Source: Bin5 sp022827195 (lineage in GTDB: Bacteria > Chloroflexota > Anaerolineae > Caldilineales > Caldilineaceae). Taken from it: a stretch of 64,000 bases of DNA. The stretch's first letter is position 1; every line of letters starts with the position of its first letter. Below are positions 1-9,056 of this stretch, piece by piece. The stretch is taken from positions 4,960,001 through 5,024,000 of the forward strand of contig OZ242331.1 of the NCBI GenBank assembly GCA_965208275.1, given 5' to 3'. Position numbers and translations under genes: made by a program. The notes beneath the pieces are model-generated. The model was not told the DNA's origin. It saw nothing but the letters and a program-made list of their open reading frames with translations, and ran no database searches.

Positions 1-330
1 ACTATCTTCATTCTAGCAAATGGCCCAGGGCAACTGCATCTGAAATTAGGGCAGAGCATCGAATTGCTGCCAATATCCCTTTCAGGTCTGAGTCAGACAT
101 TGAGAACTGTACAAATTGAGAACTGTACAAATAGTGTCCGGCACGATGACAATCTGAGCAGCGAAAACGACTGACAGCCTTTGTTGTGGCGAATTTTCGT
201 TGTCGCTCAACAGGTTGACAAGGATTTTCACCTTTTTCCGCACTCTTCTGTTCAAAATCGCGCCGAAACTGGCATACACACTAAGGTGCCTATGCCCTGG
301 AAAATGCTCTTTCCCAACCAGCATAAGGCC
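1..330. other. intergenic region, no convincing gene; 16-bp tandem duplication
   Basis: I see no convincing coding sequence here. An open frame on the minus strand (82-348) has no recognisable motif and no good ribosome binding site. The one structure is a 16-base unit ATTGAGAACTGTACAA present twice back to back at 99-114 and 115-130. GC content is lower than in the genes that follow. Confidence 0.5.
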
Positions 331-372
331 CCACTCGCCACTATTCACTAACCACTATCCACTATCCACTGC
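331..372. repeat. heptanucleotide tandem array 1 (CCACTNN)
   Basis: Six units of exactly 7 bases with consensus CCACTNN (AT is the commonest ending). The array ends 4 bases from the livF stop codon at 377, so it sits at the 3' end of the liv operon. It is one of eleven arrays of the same period in the window. Confidence 0.85.
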
Positions 373-376
373 CGTT

Positions 377-1174
377 TCACCCCAGCCACCGTTTCCGCCG
401 CTTGTAATGCTTCACGTCGCGATAGCTCTTGCGCTCGCCGACCTGCGTCAGGCCGAGGTAGAACTCCTTGATGTCGGCGTTCTCTGCCAGTTGCTCCGCC
501 GGGCCGTCGAGAACAACGCGGCCCGTCTCCATCACATAGGCATGGCTCGCGGCGCGCAGCGCAACGTTGGCGTTCTGCTCGACCAGCAGCATCGACACGC
601 CCGATTCGGCGTTGATGCGGCCGATGACCTCGAAGATCGACTGCACCAGCAGCGGCGCCAGCCCCAGGCTCGGCTCGTCCAGCAGCATCAGCTTCGGTTT
701 CGCCATCAGCGCCCGCCCAATGACGACCATCTGCTGCTCCCCGCCGGACAGATATCCTGCCGTGCGGCGGCGAAACTCGGTCAGACGCGGAAAGTAGCCG
801 TAGACCTCCTCCAGGTCCTGCCGCAGCCCCGCCTCGCTCGTGCGGCGGAAGATCGCCCCCGTGCGCAGATTCTCCTCGACCGTCAGGTGCTCGAACAGCC
901 GCCGGCCCTCCAGCAGCTGCACGATACCCATCTGCACGATCTCGTCCGGCCTCCGGTTGTCGATGCGCTCGCCGTCCCACTCGATGCTGCCGCGCGTCAC
1001 CGCGCCCTGCTGCGCCCGCAGCAGGCCGGAGATCGCCTTCAGCGTCGTCGACTTGCCTGCCCCGTTCGCGCCCAGCAGCGAGACGATCCGTCCTTCCGGC
1101 ACGGCCAGCGAGACGCCTCGCAGCACGAGGATCACATCGCTGTAGACGACTTCAATGTTGTTGATCTGCAGCAT
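377..1174 (-). CDS. livF: branched-chain amino acid-type ABC transporter ATPase LivF
   Basis: A 265-residue cytoplasmic ATPase of the LivF family, which with LivG powers uptake through the LivH/LivM membrane pair. Visible motifs are Walker A GANGAGKST near residue 35, the signature LSGGEQQM, and Walker B LMLLDEPSLGLAP followed by the H-loop region. Length is normal for the family, though the C-terminus carries a short basic extension (KHYKRRKRWLG). It is the last gene of the minus-strand operon after livK (60-base gap) and is followed at once by a heptamer array. The transported substrate need not be an amino acid: the operon also encodes an acyl-CoA ligase, so a carboxylic acid is possible. 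Confidence 0.93.
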   Translation of the reverse strand: MLQINNIEVVYSDVILVLRGVSLAVPEGRIVSLLGANGAGKSTTLKAISGLLRAQQGAVTRGSIEWDGERIDNRRPDEIVQMGIVQLLEGRRLFEHLTVEENLRTGAIFRRTSEAGLRQDLEEVYGYFPRLTEFRRRTAGYLSGGEQQMVVIGRALMAKPKLMLLDEPSLGLAPLLVQSIFEVIGRINAESGVSMLLVEQNANVALRAASHAYVMETGRVVLDGPAEQLAENADIKEFYLGLTQVGERKSYRDVKHYKRRKRWLG

Positions 1175-1234
1175 GGATGCGGCAGCAGCCGGCGGTCGGC
1201 AGGACTGCGGAACACCGGCTGCCCGAAACCAACC

Positions 1235-2626
1235 TTATTCTGCGCTCGGCCTGGTATCCGGCAGAGCCATGAACTCCTGAACGACCACGAAGTCAACGCT
1301 GCCGTCAGCCATTATCTGCGCCTGGCGGATCTGCGCCAGGTTGGGCGCACGGTTGCTCCCTTCGACGTTCATCTCAAAGACGCCCGCCGAGCTGATCGTC
1401 CCCATCTCCTGCATCGCCCTCAGGAACTCGGCCCCGCTCAACCCGTCGAAGCCGGCATTGTTCAGGGCGACGGTTAAAATGTCGGCGAGACCGAACATGG
1501 CGCTGTACATGAGCAGGTAGGTGAAGGCCTTCTCCGAATCGGGATAGCCTTTCGATGTAAATGTCTCCAGCGCCCGCTGCACGCCCGGCGAATCGGTGTC
1601 GCTCCACCACAGGTAGGGGAAGACACCGTAGTAGCCGGCCGCGAGCGGCGCATTCTGGCCCAGAATGTTGAGTATGTCCCGATTCATGCCCCAGTTTACG
1701 CTGCCCACCACGACCTTGTCATAGAAGCCCATCGCGTGCAGCGTGCCGAGCACCTGGGTGACGCTGAACGAGATAGACTGCATGTAGATTACGTTGGCGC
1801 CGTTGACCAACAGGTTTTGCAGCTGCCCGGTCACGTCGGCCGACGGGTCGATAGCCTGCTGCTCCAGGGGCAGCACGGAGATGCCTAGCGATTCGGCGAA
1901 GGCCAGCGCTTCGGGCGTGGTCGCGCCCGCGCCGAACGCGTTCGCCCAGCCGATTACGCCGACCGTGATCGCATCCCCTGCACCTTCAGGTTTGATGTCC
2001 GCCCAGTTGTCATGCACGAACTGCAGAAAACCGGCGAACTGGTCCGAATAGATCGGCACCATCCCGACCGTGTAGCCGTCGGCCGGGTTATAGATCGAAT
2101 GCGCGTGGACCCCGGTGGCAATGTTGACGATCTCGTCCTCGACCACGCGGTCCTTGAGCGCAACTGTGGCCGCGCTGTTGGCCGTCAAGATGAACAGTGG
2201 CTTGGGCGTCTCCGCGCGGAACTGCTCGTAGACCTGAATCTCCTGTTCGAGGGCGTACTGCGTATCCTCGACGCGTATATTCAACATCACCCCGCAGACG
2301 CCGCCTTCGGCGTTGATCTGATCGAGCGCGTCCTGCGCAGCACTGATGAAGCCGGTCCCCATCAGCGTGGCCAGCGGCCCGGTCAGGCCCGCCTGCTGAT
2401 AGATCGTAAGGCTTTCGCCCTCGTAGGTGTTCTCGCAGGAGATGTCCATGGACTCTTCCGCCGGCGCCAACGCTTCCTCCTGCGCGGCGGGCGTCGGCTC
2501 CGTTTCGGCAGCCATCGGTTCTTCGGGCGCGGCAATCGGTGCGCACGCGCTTACAAGCAGCGAAAATATCAAGATACACACAGTAGCGGCAGGACGCCGG
2601 ATTCCGGTCGGTCGCATCCCTTTCAT
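1235..2626 (-). CDS. livK: ABC transporter substrate-binding lipoprotein (LivK-like)
   Basis: A 463-residue periplasmic-binding protein of the type 1 fold (Peripla_BP_6 / Leu-Ile-Val family), which captures substrate outside the membrane for the LivHM permease. The N-terminus has a basic segment, a hydrophobic stretch and lipobox LVSAC, so it should be a lipid-anchored lipoprotein. An Ala/Glu/Pro-rich linker (about residues 30-60) precedes the binding domain. The start at 2626 is supported by AAAGGAG about 8 bases upstream. Residues such as VGSVNWGMNRD and the long C-terminal lobe fit urea/amide/branched-chain receptors, but the ligand cannot be read from sequence. It lies between livM and livF. 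Confidence 0.88.
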   Translation of the reverse strand: MKGMRPTGIRRPAATVCILIFSLLVSACAPIAAPEEPMAAETEPTPAAQEEALAPAEESMDISCENTYEGESLTIYQQAGLTGPLATLMGTGFISAAQDALDQINAEGGVCGVMLNIRVEDTQYALEQEIQVYEQFRAETPKPLFILTANSAATVALKDRVVEDEIVNIATGVHAHSIYNPADGYTVGMVPIYSDQFAGFLQFVHDNWADIKPEGAGDAITVGVIGWANAFGAGATTPEALAFAESLGISVLPLEQQAIDPSADVTGQLQNLLVNGANVIYMQSISFSVTQVLGTLHAMGFYDKVVVGSVNWGMNRDILNILGQNAPLAAGYYGVFPYLWWSDTDSPGVQRALETFTSKGYPDSEKAFTYLLMYSAMFGLADILTVALNNAGFDGLSGAEFLRAMQEMGTISSAGVFEMNVEGSNRAPNLAQIRQAQIMADGSVDFVVVQEFMALPDTRPSAE

Positions 2627-2757
2627 CGGAAATCTCCTTTCGTGAAAGTTTCTTCCCTGTAGCTATGCTACATCATCGTTCACGCATCGTAAACCGTGGG
2701 AGGAGCACGGCGCGGCACAGTCTTCGACCGGCGCGGCCGCGACACACCGTCCCCACA

Positions 2758-3825
2758 TCAACGTGAGAACGGACGCAGCCGCCAGCCGGCTTTCAGCAGC
2801 TGCCAGCGATGGGCCAGTCCGCGCGGCTCGTAAATCAGAAAGAGAATCAACGCGATGCCGAAAAAAATTGGGCGGAACGAGGTCAGAAGCTGCCCCGAAA
2901 GTTCGGGGAAGGCCGCGGCCAGCACGCCCCCCAACAGGTCGGAAAGGTCCTCCAGCAGGATGATGAACGCGACACCCAAAAACGGGCCCAGGTTGCTGCC
3001 CAGGCCGCCGATGACCAGCATCCCCAGGTAGATGATCGATTCGTTGAGGCCGTAGCCGAACTCCGTGCCGACCCCGCGCTGGCTGTGCGCCTTCAGCGCG
3101 CCGGCCGCGCCCGCCAGCAGCGCGGCAATGAAAAAGGCGCGCAGCTTGTAGGTGAACAGATTGACGCCCAGCAGCTCCGCGGCCAGGTCGTTGTCGCGCA
3201 CGCTGACGAAGGCCCGCCCCAGCCGCGTGCGCGAAATGTTGAAAAGCAGGACCGTCGTGATCAGCAGCACGAACAGCGAGATGTAGACGAAGTTGCTCGC
3301 CTCGCCGAAGTTCAACCCGCCCAACCGCGGCACCGGCGCCTCGATCGCTCCGCTAGAGCCGCCCAGATAATCCTTGAAGGTGTGCCGGCTCAGCCACGGG
3401 ATGATGAACTGCGCCGCCAGTGTCGCGAAGACCAGGTAAAAACCCTTCACGCGCAGACTCGTCAGGCCGAAGATGAGACCGACCCCGCCCGCGACAAGCG
3501 CCGCCAGCGGCAGCGCAATAAAAAACGACAGCCCGGCATGCGTCACGATCAGCGCCGACGCGTAGCCGCCCACCAGCATGAAGGCCGCCTGGCTCAGCGA
3601 AATCTGGCCGGTGTAGCCGGTCAGGACATTCAGCCCCTGCACGACGATGACCGTATACGCGATCTGGTTGACCGTTGCGGTGACGTAGGCGCTGCCCCAC
3701 ACGGGCACGGTGAAGGCCGCCACGAGGCTGACGCCGAGCAGCCAGTAGTGCCACGGGCGGCGCAGCAGCGCCATATCCTGCGCATAGGAGCGGTCGAAGT
3801 CGCCGGCGGGGCGCAATACGGCCAT
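2758..3825 (-). CDS. livM: branched-chain amino acid-type ABC permease LivM
   Basis: A 355-residue polytopic membrane protein of the LivM family. It forms the translocation channel with LivH. The N-terminal 25 residues are cytoplasmic, then alternating hydrophobic segments follow. The family signature region is visible as NVLTGYTGQISLSQAAFMLVG, with the cytoplasmic coupling region around LGRAFVSVRDNDLAAELLGV. It sits 68 bases after livH and 131 bases before livK on the minus strand. Length is normal. Confidence 0.92.
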   Translation of the reverse strand: MAVLRPAGDFDRSYAQDMALLRRPWHYWLLGVSLVAAFTVPVWGSAYVTATVNQIAYTVIVVQGLNVLTGYTGQISLSQAAFMLVGGYASALIVTHAGLSFFIALPLAALVAGGVGLIFGLTSLRVKGFYLVFATLAAQFIIPWLSRHTFKDYLGGSSGAIEAPVPRLGGLNFGEASNFVYISLFVLLITTVLLFNISRTRLGRAFVSVRDNDLAAELLGVNLFTYKLRAFFIAALLAGAAGALKAHSQRGVGTEFGYGLNESIIYLGMLVIGGLGSNLGPFLGVAFIILLEDLSDLLGGVLAAAFPELSGQLLTSFRPIFFGIALILFLIYEPRGLAHRWQLLKAGWRLRPFSR

Positions 3826-3893
3826 TGGTCATCCGGTGGCGGCTGGCTCGCAATCGCAGGCGGCGGGACCGCCCACCACGATCTGCGAACGGT

Positions 3894-4832
3894 CTAAATC
3901 CTCTCGATCCTCTTTTGCCCGAACAGCCCTTCCGGGCGGATCAGCAGTACGACCAGCAGCAGCAGGTAGGGCGCGATTTCGGCCGAGTTGCGTACCTCGA
4001 TCAGACGCGAAGCCTGCACCAACGCCTGCACCAACCCGATCGCGAAGCCCCCCAGCAGCGCCCCGCCCAGCGACTCCAGCCCTCCCAACAGAATCGCAGG
4101 AAACGCGATCAGCGCGACCGTCGAGAGGTTCAGGCTCACGCCGCTCACCGTCGCCAGCAGGACGCCGCCCAGCGTCGCGATCACCCCGGCGATGCCCCAC
4201 GAAAGGCCGAAAACCCGGCTCACCTTGATGCCGACCGAACGCGCCACCTCGTGGCTCTCCGCCGTCGCCCGCATCGCCAGGCCGGTCTTCGTCCGGTTGA
4301 AGAACCAGATGAACAACACCGCGGCCACAACCGCGACGATAAATGTCGCCACCAGCGTGTATTTCAGGCGAATGGCGTCGCCGAACGCGCCCGGGAAGGG
4401 GATGATCAGCACGTCGCTGGGCGAAAACGGCGTCGGGAAGTTGCTCTTCAGCGCCACGCCGAACAGGACCGCCGTCACCCCTTCGAAGAGCTGGGCCAGC
4501 CCCAGCGTCATCAGCATGATCGCCAGCAGAGGCTGCCCCGTCATCGGGCGCAGCGCAAGCCGTTCGATCACCAGGCCAATACCCATCGAGGCAATCAGTG
4601 CCGCAACCACCGCCGCCCACAGCGGCAGGTCGATCAGCGCCGCGCCCGGCTCCGCGTCGCCCCCGGCGAACCACCAGGTCAGGAACGCGCCGAACATCAC
4701 CAGGTGCCCATGCGCAAAGTTGAACACCTCCGACGACTTGTAGATCAGCACGATGCCCAGCGCGATCAGACCGATCGTCCCCCCGTTGAGCAGGCCGGTC
4801 ACAAACTGTTGCGGTACCAATTGCCAGTTCAT
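3894..4832 (-). CDS. livH: branched-chain amino acid-type ABC permease LivH
   Basis: A 312-residue polytopic permease of the LivH family, partner of LivM. The family hallmark near the N-terminus, LIYKSSEVFNFAHGHLVMFGA, follows the first membrane segment, and about eight hydrophobic stretches follow. The start is ATG at 4832. A heptamer array and a small unrelated gene (four-helix bundle protein) separate it from the acyl-CoA ligase upstream, so the operon is physically interrupted here. Confidence 0.92.
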   Translation of the reverse strand: MNWQLVPQQFVTGLLNGGTIGLIALGIVLIYKSSEVFNFAHGHLVMFGAFLTWWFAGGDAEPGAALIDLPLWAAVVAALIASMGIGLVIERLALRPMTGQPLLAIMLMTLGLAQLFEGVTAVLFGVALKSNFPTPFSPSDVLIIPFPGAFGDAIRLKYTLVATFIVAVVAAVLFIWFFNRTKTGLAMRATAESHEVARSVGIKVSRVFGLSWGIAGVIATLGGVLLATVSGVSLNLSTVALIAFPAILLGGLESLGGALLGGFAIGLVQALVQASRLIEVRNSAEIAPYLLLLVVLLIRPEGLFGQKRIERI

Positions 4833-4835
4833 ATC

Positions 4836-4870
4836 AGTGGATAGTGGTCAGTGTTTAGTGGATAGTGAGC
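4836..4870. repeat. heptanucleotide tandem array 2
   Basis: Five units of exactly 7 bases read as AGTGGNN on the plus strand, the reverse complement of CCACTNN. The stop codon TGA of the four-helix-bundle gene (4848-4850) lies inside the array, so the array encodes the last residues of that protein. It separates that gene from livH. Confidence 0.85.
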
Positions 4871-5216
4871 GCATAAGTCCGGTCAGCATCTTGTTGATCT
4901 CGGCGCAGTCCGGAAGCAAGCTTTCGCCGATTTTGCGAGGAGCAAGACCTAACCTTTCGGATAGAGCAAGGAAAGTCTCCAATTCAGCCAAAGAACCTCG
5001 CGCTATGCCAAGCAAATGAAGAAACTCTCCTGTTGTGCGCCTGGCCTGCCCTTCCGCGATGTTCGCAGAAATCGATACCGCCGCCCGTCGCATCTGGGAA
5101 ATAAGCCCATATTTCTCTTCAGGAGGGAAGCGGCTTGTTATCTCGTAAATCCTCACCGATAAGTCCATTGATTTTTGCCATACTTTCAACTCCCGATACG
5201 ACCTGATAGACGACAT
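4848..5216 (-). CDS. four-helix bundle protein (23S rRNA intervening-sequence protein family)
   Basis: A 122-residue protein of the family found in 23S rRNA intervening sequences and related to the Avd accessory protein of diversity-generating retroelements. Family hallmarks are RSYRELKVWQKSMDLSVRIY near the N-terminus, FPPEEKYGLISQMRRAAVSI, SANIAEGQARR, and EFLHLLGIARGSLAELETFL. The molecular role of solitary members is not established. The gene is inserted between two liv operon genes and flanked by heptamer arrays at 4836-4870 and 5271-5291. Its last residues and stop are array-encoded. A paralogue with the same bracketing lies at 33109-33468. Confidence 0.88.
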   Translation of the reverse strand: MSSIRSYRELKVWQKSMDLSVRIYEITSRFPPEEKYGLISQMRRAAVSISANIAEGQARRTTGEFLHLLGIARGSLAELETFLALSERLGLAPRKIGESLLPDCAEINKMLTGLMRSLSTKH

Positions 5217-5270
5217 GCGCCTCCCCGCCAGCCCTATGAATACCGTCCGGCATTTCTCAACTCAAATTGG

Positions 5271-5291
5271 ACACTATCCACTATCCACTAT
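5271..5291. repeat. heptanucleotide tandem array 3
   Basis: Three 7-base units (one ACACTAT, two CCACTAT). The acyl-CoA ligase gene reads into it from the right and ends at TAG (5281-5283) within the array, so its C-terminal Asp-Ser-Gly is array-encoded. Confidence 0.8.
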
Positions 5292-7203
5292 CTATAATTC
5301 GCAAATCCATCTCGACGACACCCTCGCTGCCGTCCTGGTATCGCACCGGCGTCTGCACGTGGAAGCGCTCCTCGCCCGCGTAGATCGTCTCGATCATGTC
5401 GGCGTAGCGCGTGTACAGCACGTCGCGCCGCAGCTTGCGCGAACGCGTCATCTCCGACTCGTCCGCGTCGAACTCCTTGTGCAGCAGCACGAAGCGCCGC
5501 ACCCTGCTGCCCGGCGCCATGCTGGCGTTCACCTCCCCAACCGCCTGGCGCACCAGCTCGCCGACCTCGGCCTTCTGCGATAGGTCGGCAAAGGTGGTGA
5601 AGACAATTCCCTCCTTCTCCGCCCAGTTGCCGACGTTGTCGAAGTTGATGATGATCAGCGCCGTGACGTACGCCAGCGCCGGGCCGCCCACCGCCATCAC
5701 GTCCAGAATGTAGGGGCTGAACTTGAGCCGCCCTTCGATGAACTGCGGCGCGTAGCGCTCGCCGCCGGCCAGCGTGATCATGTCCTTCATCCGGTCCAGG
5801 TAGATCAGGTGGCCGTCCTCGTCGATGTAGCCGGCGTCGCCTGTGCGGAACCAGCGCGTCCCGTTCTCCTCCAACAGCGCCCCGGCCGTCGCTTCGTCGT
5901 TCTTGTAGTATCCCTGAAATACGGTCGGGCCGCCGATCAGGATCTCGCCCTCTTCATCTGTCCGCACCGATATGCCCGCCGCCGGCTTTCCGATGCTGGC
6001 GAACTTGATATCGCCGTCCCCGTGCATTGTACCACCGCCGGTGACCTCAGTTAAGCCGTATATCTGTTTCAGGTTGATGCCGAGCGCATGAAAAAAGCGC
6101 ATCGCATCCGGGCTCAGCGCGCCCCCCGCCGTGTACGCCGCGCGCAGATTGGTGAAGCCCAGCTTGTCGCGTAACGGACCGAAAATGAGCCAGTTGCCGA
6201 TGCTCTCCGCCAGCCGCAGCCCCGGCGAAACCGCCTCGCCCGCCAGCCTCCTGTCCGCCACACGCTGGCCGACCGGCAGAAAGAGCCGGTAGAGCGTGCG
6301 GTTGAGCCGCGAACTCTCGGCCATGCGCACCTGGATCGTGCCAACCAGCCCGTCCCACAGGCGCGAGTTGTAGAGCACCCTGTTCGGCGCAATCTCCCGC
6401 ACATTCTCGCGCACCGTTTCCAGGTTCTCCGGAAAATTCATGACCATGCCGTAAAGGCAGTGCGGCGCAACCCCCCAGGAGTGCTCGGCGATCCAGCCCA
6501 GAGGCAGCAGGCTCACGTGGTTGTCGTTTTCATAGACGGGCGCCACCTCGTTGAAGGCTTCCGTCGTACTCATTATGTTGTCATTGCTGATCATCGCCCC
6601 CTTGGGACGGCCCGTCGTGCCCGAAGTGTAGCAGAGTATCGCCATGTCGTCCGGGCGGCCGCGCGCCACCTCCTCCTCGAAACGCGACGGCTCGCGCGCG
6701 GCCAGCGCCCGGCCCTGCCGGCATACCTCTTCGTAGGGCATCAGCCACGGCTCGTCGTACGCCCACAGGCCCCTCTCATCCCAGTAAACGACGCGCTCCA
6801 CCTTGGGGATCTGCGCCCGCACCGCCAGCATCTTGTCGACCTGCTCCTGGTCCTGCGCCAATACGAAACGTGCATCACTGTGCGCGATGACGTACGCGGC
6901 CTCCTCCGCCGTGGCGTCGGTGAACAGCCCCACCTGCACCCCGCCCACCGCCAGCAGTCCGAGATAGGCCCACAGGTACCGGCAATCGTTGTCGCCGATT
7001 GTGGCAACGTGCTCACCCCGTTTCAGGCCCAACGCGTGCAGCCCCAGACCAAACATCCGCACCTGCTCGCATGATTCTTGCCAGCTGTACTCGCGCCAGA
7101 TGCCGAGCTCCTTCTGACGCAGAGCGACACTGTCGGCGCCGTTCGCCTCGACCTGGCGCAGAAAATGCTGGAGGATCGTCTCCGCCGGCTGCCTCTCTGC
7201 CAT
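5281..7203 (-). CDS. AMP-dependent acyl-CoA synthetase (long-chain fatty acid-CoA ligase type)
   Basis: A 640-residue ANL-superfamily enzyme that activates a carboxylic acid to acyl-AMP and then acyl-CoA. The P-loop is ILCYTSGTTGRPKGAMIS near residue 195, the A5 motif is YGLTEVTGG near 395, and the A8 region is WFRTGDAGYIDEDGHLIYLDR near 460. Length and the two-part AMP-binding domain fit FadD15-like ligases. It directly follows livG (stop and start codons adjacent), so the transporter and ligase should be co-expressed. The likely role is trapping an imported acid as a CoA thioester. The substrate (fatty, aromatic or other) is unknown. The last three residues and the stop lie in heptamer array 3. 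Confidence 0.9.
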   Translation of the reverse strand: MAERQPAETILQHFLRQVEANGADSVALRQKELGIWREYSWQESCEQVRMFGLGLHALGLKRGEHVATIGDNDCRYLWAYLGLLAVGGVQVGLFTDATAEEAAYVIAHSDARFVLAQDQEQVDKMLAVRAQIPKVERVVYWDERGLWAYDEPWLMPYEEVCRQGRALAAREPSRFEEEVARGRPDDMAILCYTSGTTGRPKGAMISNDNIMSTTEAFNEVAPVYENDNHVSLLPLGWIAEHSWGVAPHCLYGMVMNFPENLETVRENVREIAPNRVLYNSRLWDGLVGTIQVRMAESSRLNRTLYRLFLPVGQRVADRRLAGEAVSPGLRLAESIGNWLIFGPLRDKLGFTNLRAAYTAGGALSPDAMRFFHALGINLKQIYGLTEVTGGGTMHGDGDIKFASIGKPAAGISVRTDEEGEILIGGPTVFQGYYKNDEATAGALLEENGTRWFRTGDAGYIDEDGHLIYLDRMKDMITLAGGERYAPQFIEGRLKFSPYILDVMAVGGPALAYVTALIIINFDNVGNWAEKEGIVFTTFADLSQKAEVGELVRQAVGEVNASMAPGSRVRRFVLLHKEFDADESEMTRSRKLRRDVLYTRYADMIETIYAGEERFHVQTPVRYQDGSEGVVEMDLRIIDSG

Positions 7204-7974
<771 letters not shown>

Positions 7975-8045
7975 GGACTGTTTATCGGCATTCTCTCAGC
8001 GCCTCCCCTCCAAGGCGGACATTCTCGGAAGGGAAAAATTCTCGA

Positions 8046-8441
8046 TCAGGGCCCCGTCAGTTCTGGGAAGTAGGAGGTGAAGAAGCCGCGATCACGAGTG
8101 AGGAAGGCGTCGGCCGAGGTGATGGCGTGGGCGCCGATAAGGAAGTCGGTGATGATGCGTTTACGCGGTCCGCCGGCTCGGCGGTATCGCATCCAGCGTG
8201 CGCCGGCTTCCCAAGCAATGTCACTGTTGATGGGGGAGAGTGTGACGCCGATCTCCCGCAAGGCCCTGTTCAGGACGACCCGCTCGCCGAATGCCGGGAC
8301 CAACTCCGCATAGACGATGTCGCAGACGAGCAGCGTCCCTCTGTCGTAGGCAGCGCGCAACCACTCTACCGACTGCGCGTGGTGCGGCGCGTTAGATACA
8401 AATACGTCCAGGAGGACGTTGGTATCGACGGATGTGATCAC
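8046..8441 (-). CDS. vapC: PIN-domain ribonuclease toxin, VapC family
   Basis: A 131-residue PIN-domain protein, expected to be a metal-dependent RNase inhibited by the upstream AbrB-type antitoxin. Acidic PIN residues are visible in SVDTNVLLDVF (first Asp), CDIVYAELVPAF (Glu), and ITDFLIGAHA with DAFLTRDRGFF (last Asp pair). The start is GTG at 8441, overlapping the antitoxin stop by four bases (GTGA), the usual translational coupling of vapBC operons. It follows livG but is a separate transcription unit. Confidence 0.88.
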   Translation of the reverse strand: MITSVDTNVLLDVFVSNAPHHAQSVEWLRAAYDRGTLLVCDIVYAELVPAFGERVVLNRALREIGVTLSPINSDIAWEAGARWMRYRRAGGPRKRIITDFLIGAHAITSADAFLTRDRGFFTSYFPELTGP

Positions 8442-8653
8442 CTACCCCGGATTTCCTCCAGGTATCTGTCTACGTCGCAGATGCAATCGAGAATCCCGCT
8501 GACACGGTCCACCGGGTGCTGCTCCGCACTCTGTTTCTGGATGAGCAGACCCCGGGCGGTCGGCGTGATCTCAACTTCCGCATCCTGGCTGAGACCGAAC
8601 TGGTCTCGCAGCCGTTTGGGGATGGTAATTTGCCCTCGTTTGGAAATGCGCAT
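8438..8653 (-). CDS. vapB: AbrB/MazE-type antitoxin of the VapBC pair
   Basis: A 71-residue swapped-hairpin DNA-binding antitoxin. The N-terminus MRISKRGQITIPKRLRDQFG is the AbrB-fold hallmark, and the C-terminal half (VDRVSGILDCICDVDRYLEEI) is the predicted toxin-binding tail. The frame is open further upstream, but ATG at 8653 is chosen because GAGGA lies 5 bases before it and the family starts with this residue. Antitoxin and autorepressor roles are inferred from family and from overlap with the PIN gene. Confidence 0.85.
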   Translation of the reverse strand: MRISKRGQITIPKRLRDQFGLSQDAEVEITPTARGLLIQKQSAEQHPVDRVSGILDCICDVDRYLEEIRGR

Positions 8654-8724
8654 GATTTCCTCGACTTGAACGGACGAACGCCTCCCATCATAACCTGCAA
8701 GGCATTCTAAGGTCAATCCATTTG

Positions 8725-8988
8725 CATCAATTCTCAATAGAGATACGCCCAACAGCATCCCCAAATGTGCTGATTTCCGCTGGTTGGCCGGAATTCCTTC
8801 CACTTCTTTCGAACGCCATAACATTCGGGCAAAAAAACCAGGTTCTTCCATTCGCCTTTAGGAGAGCGGCTGTTCTCCCACTCGATCGATTGCGCTCCTG
8901 TTGCACGTTCCACACGCTCGCTGAGGAATTCACGGTGTTGGTTCAGTAGTTTGCGGAAATGGAATTCCCTGCCGTAGCCGTCGCCCAT
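8725..8988 (-). pseudogene. frameshifted fragment resembling a putative restriction-endonuclease family
   Basis: The minus strand encodes MGDGYGREFHFRKLLNQH and continues through KGEWKNLVFLPECYGV and KEFRPTSGNQHIW, then derails. Removing one G from the GGGG run near 8756-8759 restores WDAVGRISIEN before a stop. From memory, the patterns GYGSE(W/F)H, WPTxGN and WDAVG occur in a family annotated as PGN_0703-type putative restriction endonuclease. I could not verify this. Only about 88 residues remain, so it is a truncated and frameshifted remnant beside VapBC. Confidence 0.45.
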
Positions 8989-9056
8989 TGTTGACTATGT
9001 TGTTTCTCAAATGGAATGACTTGATTACCTACGGCGATTGAGGGCGCCACAAGTAT

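Noticed and set aside
82..348. 88-residue minus-strand open frame at the window start
   Set aside because: No motif or ribosome binding site, and it covers a tandem duplication and a heptamer array.
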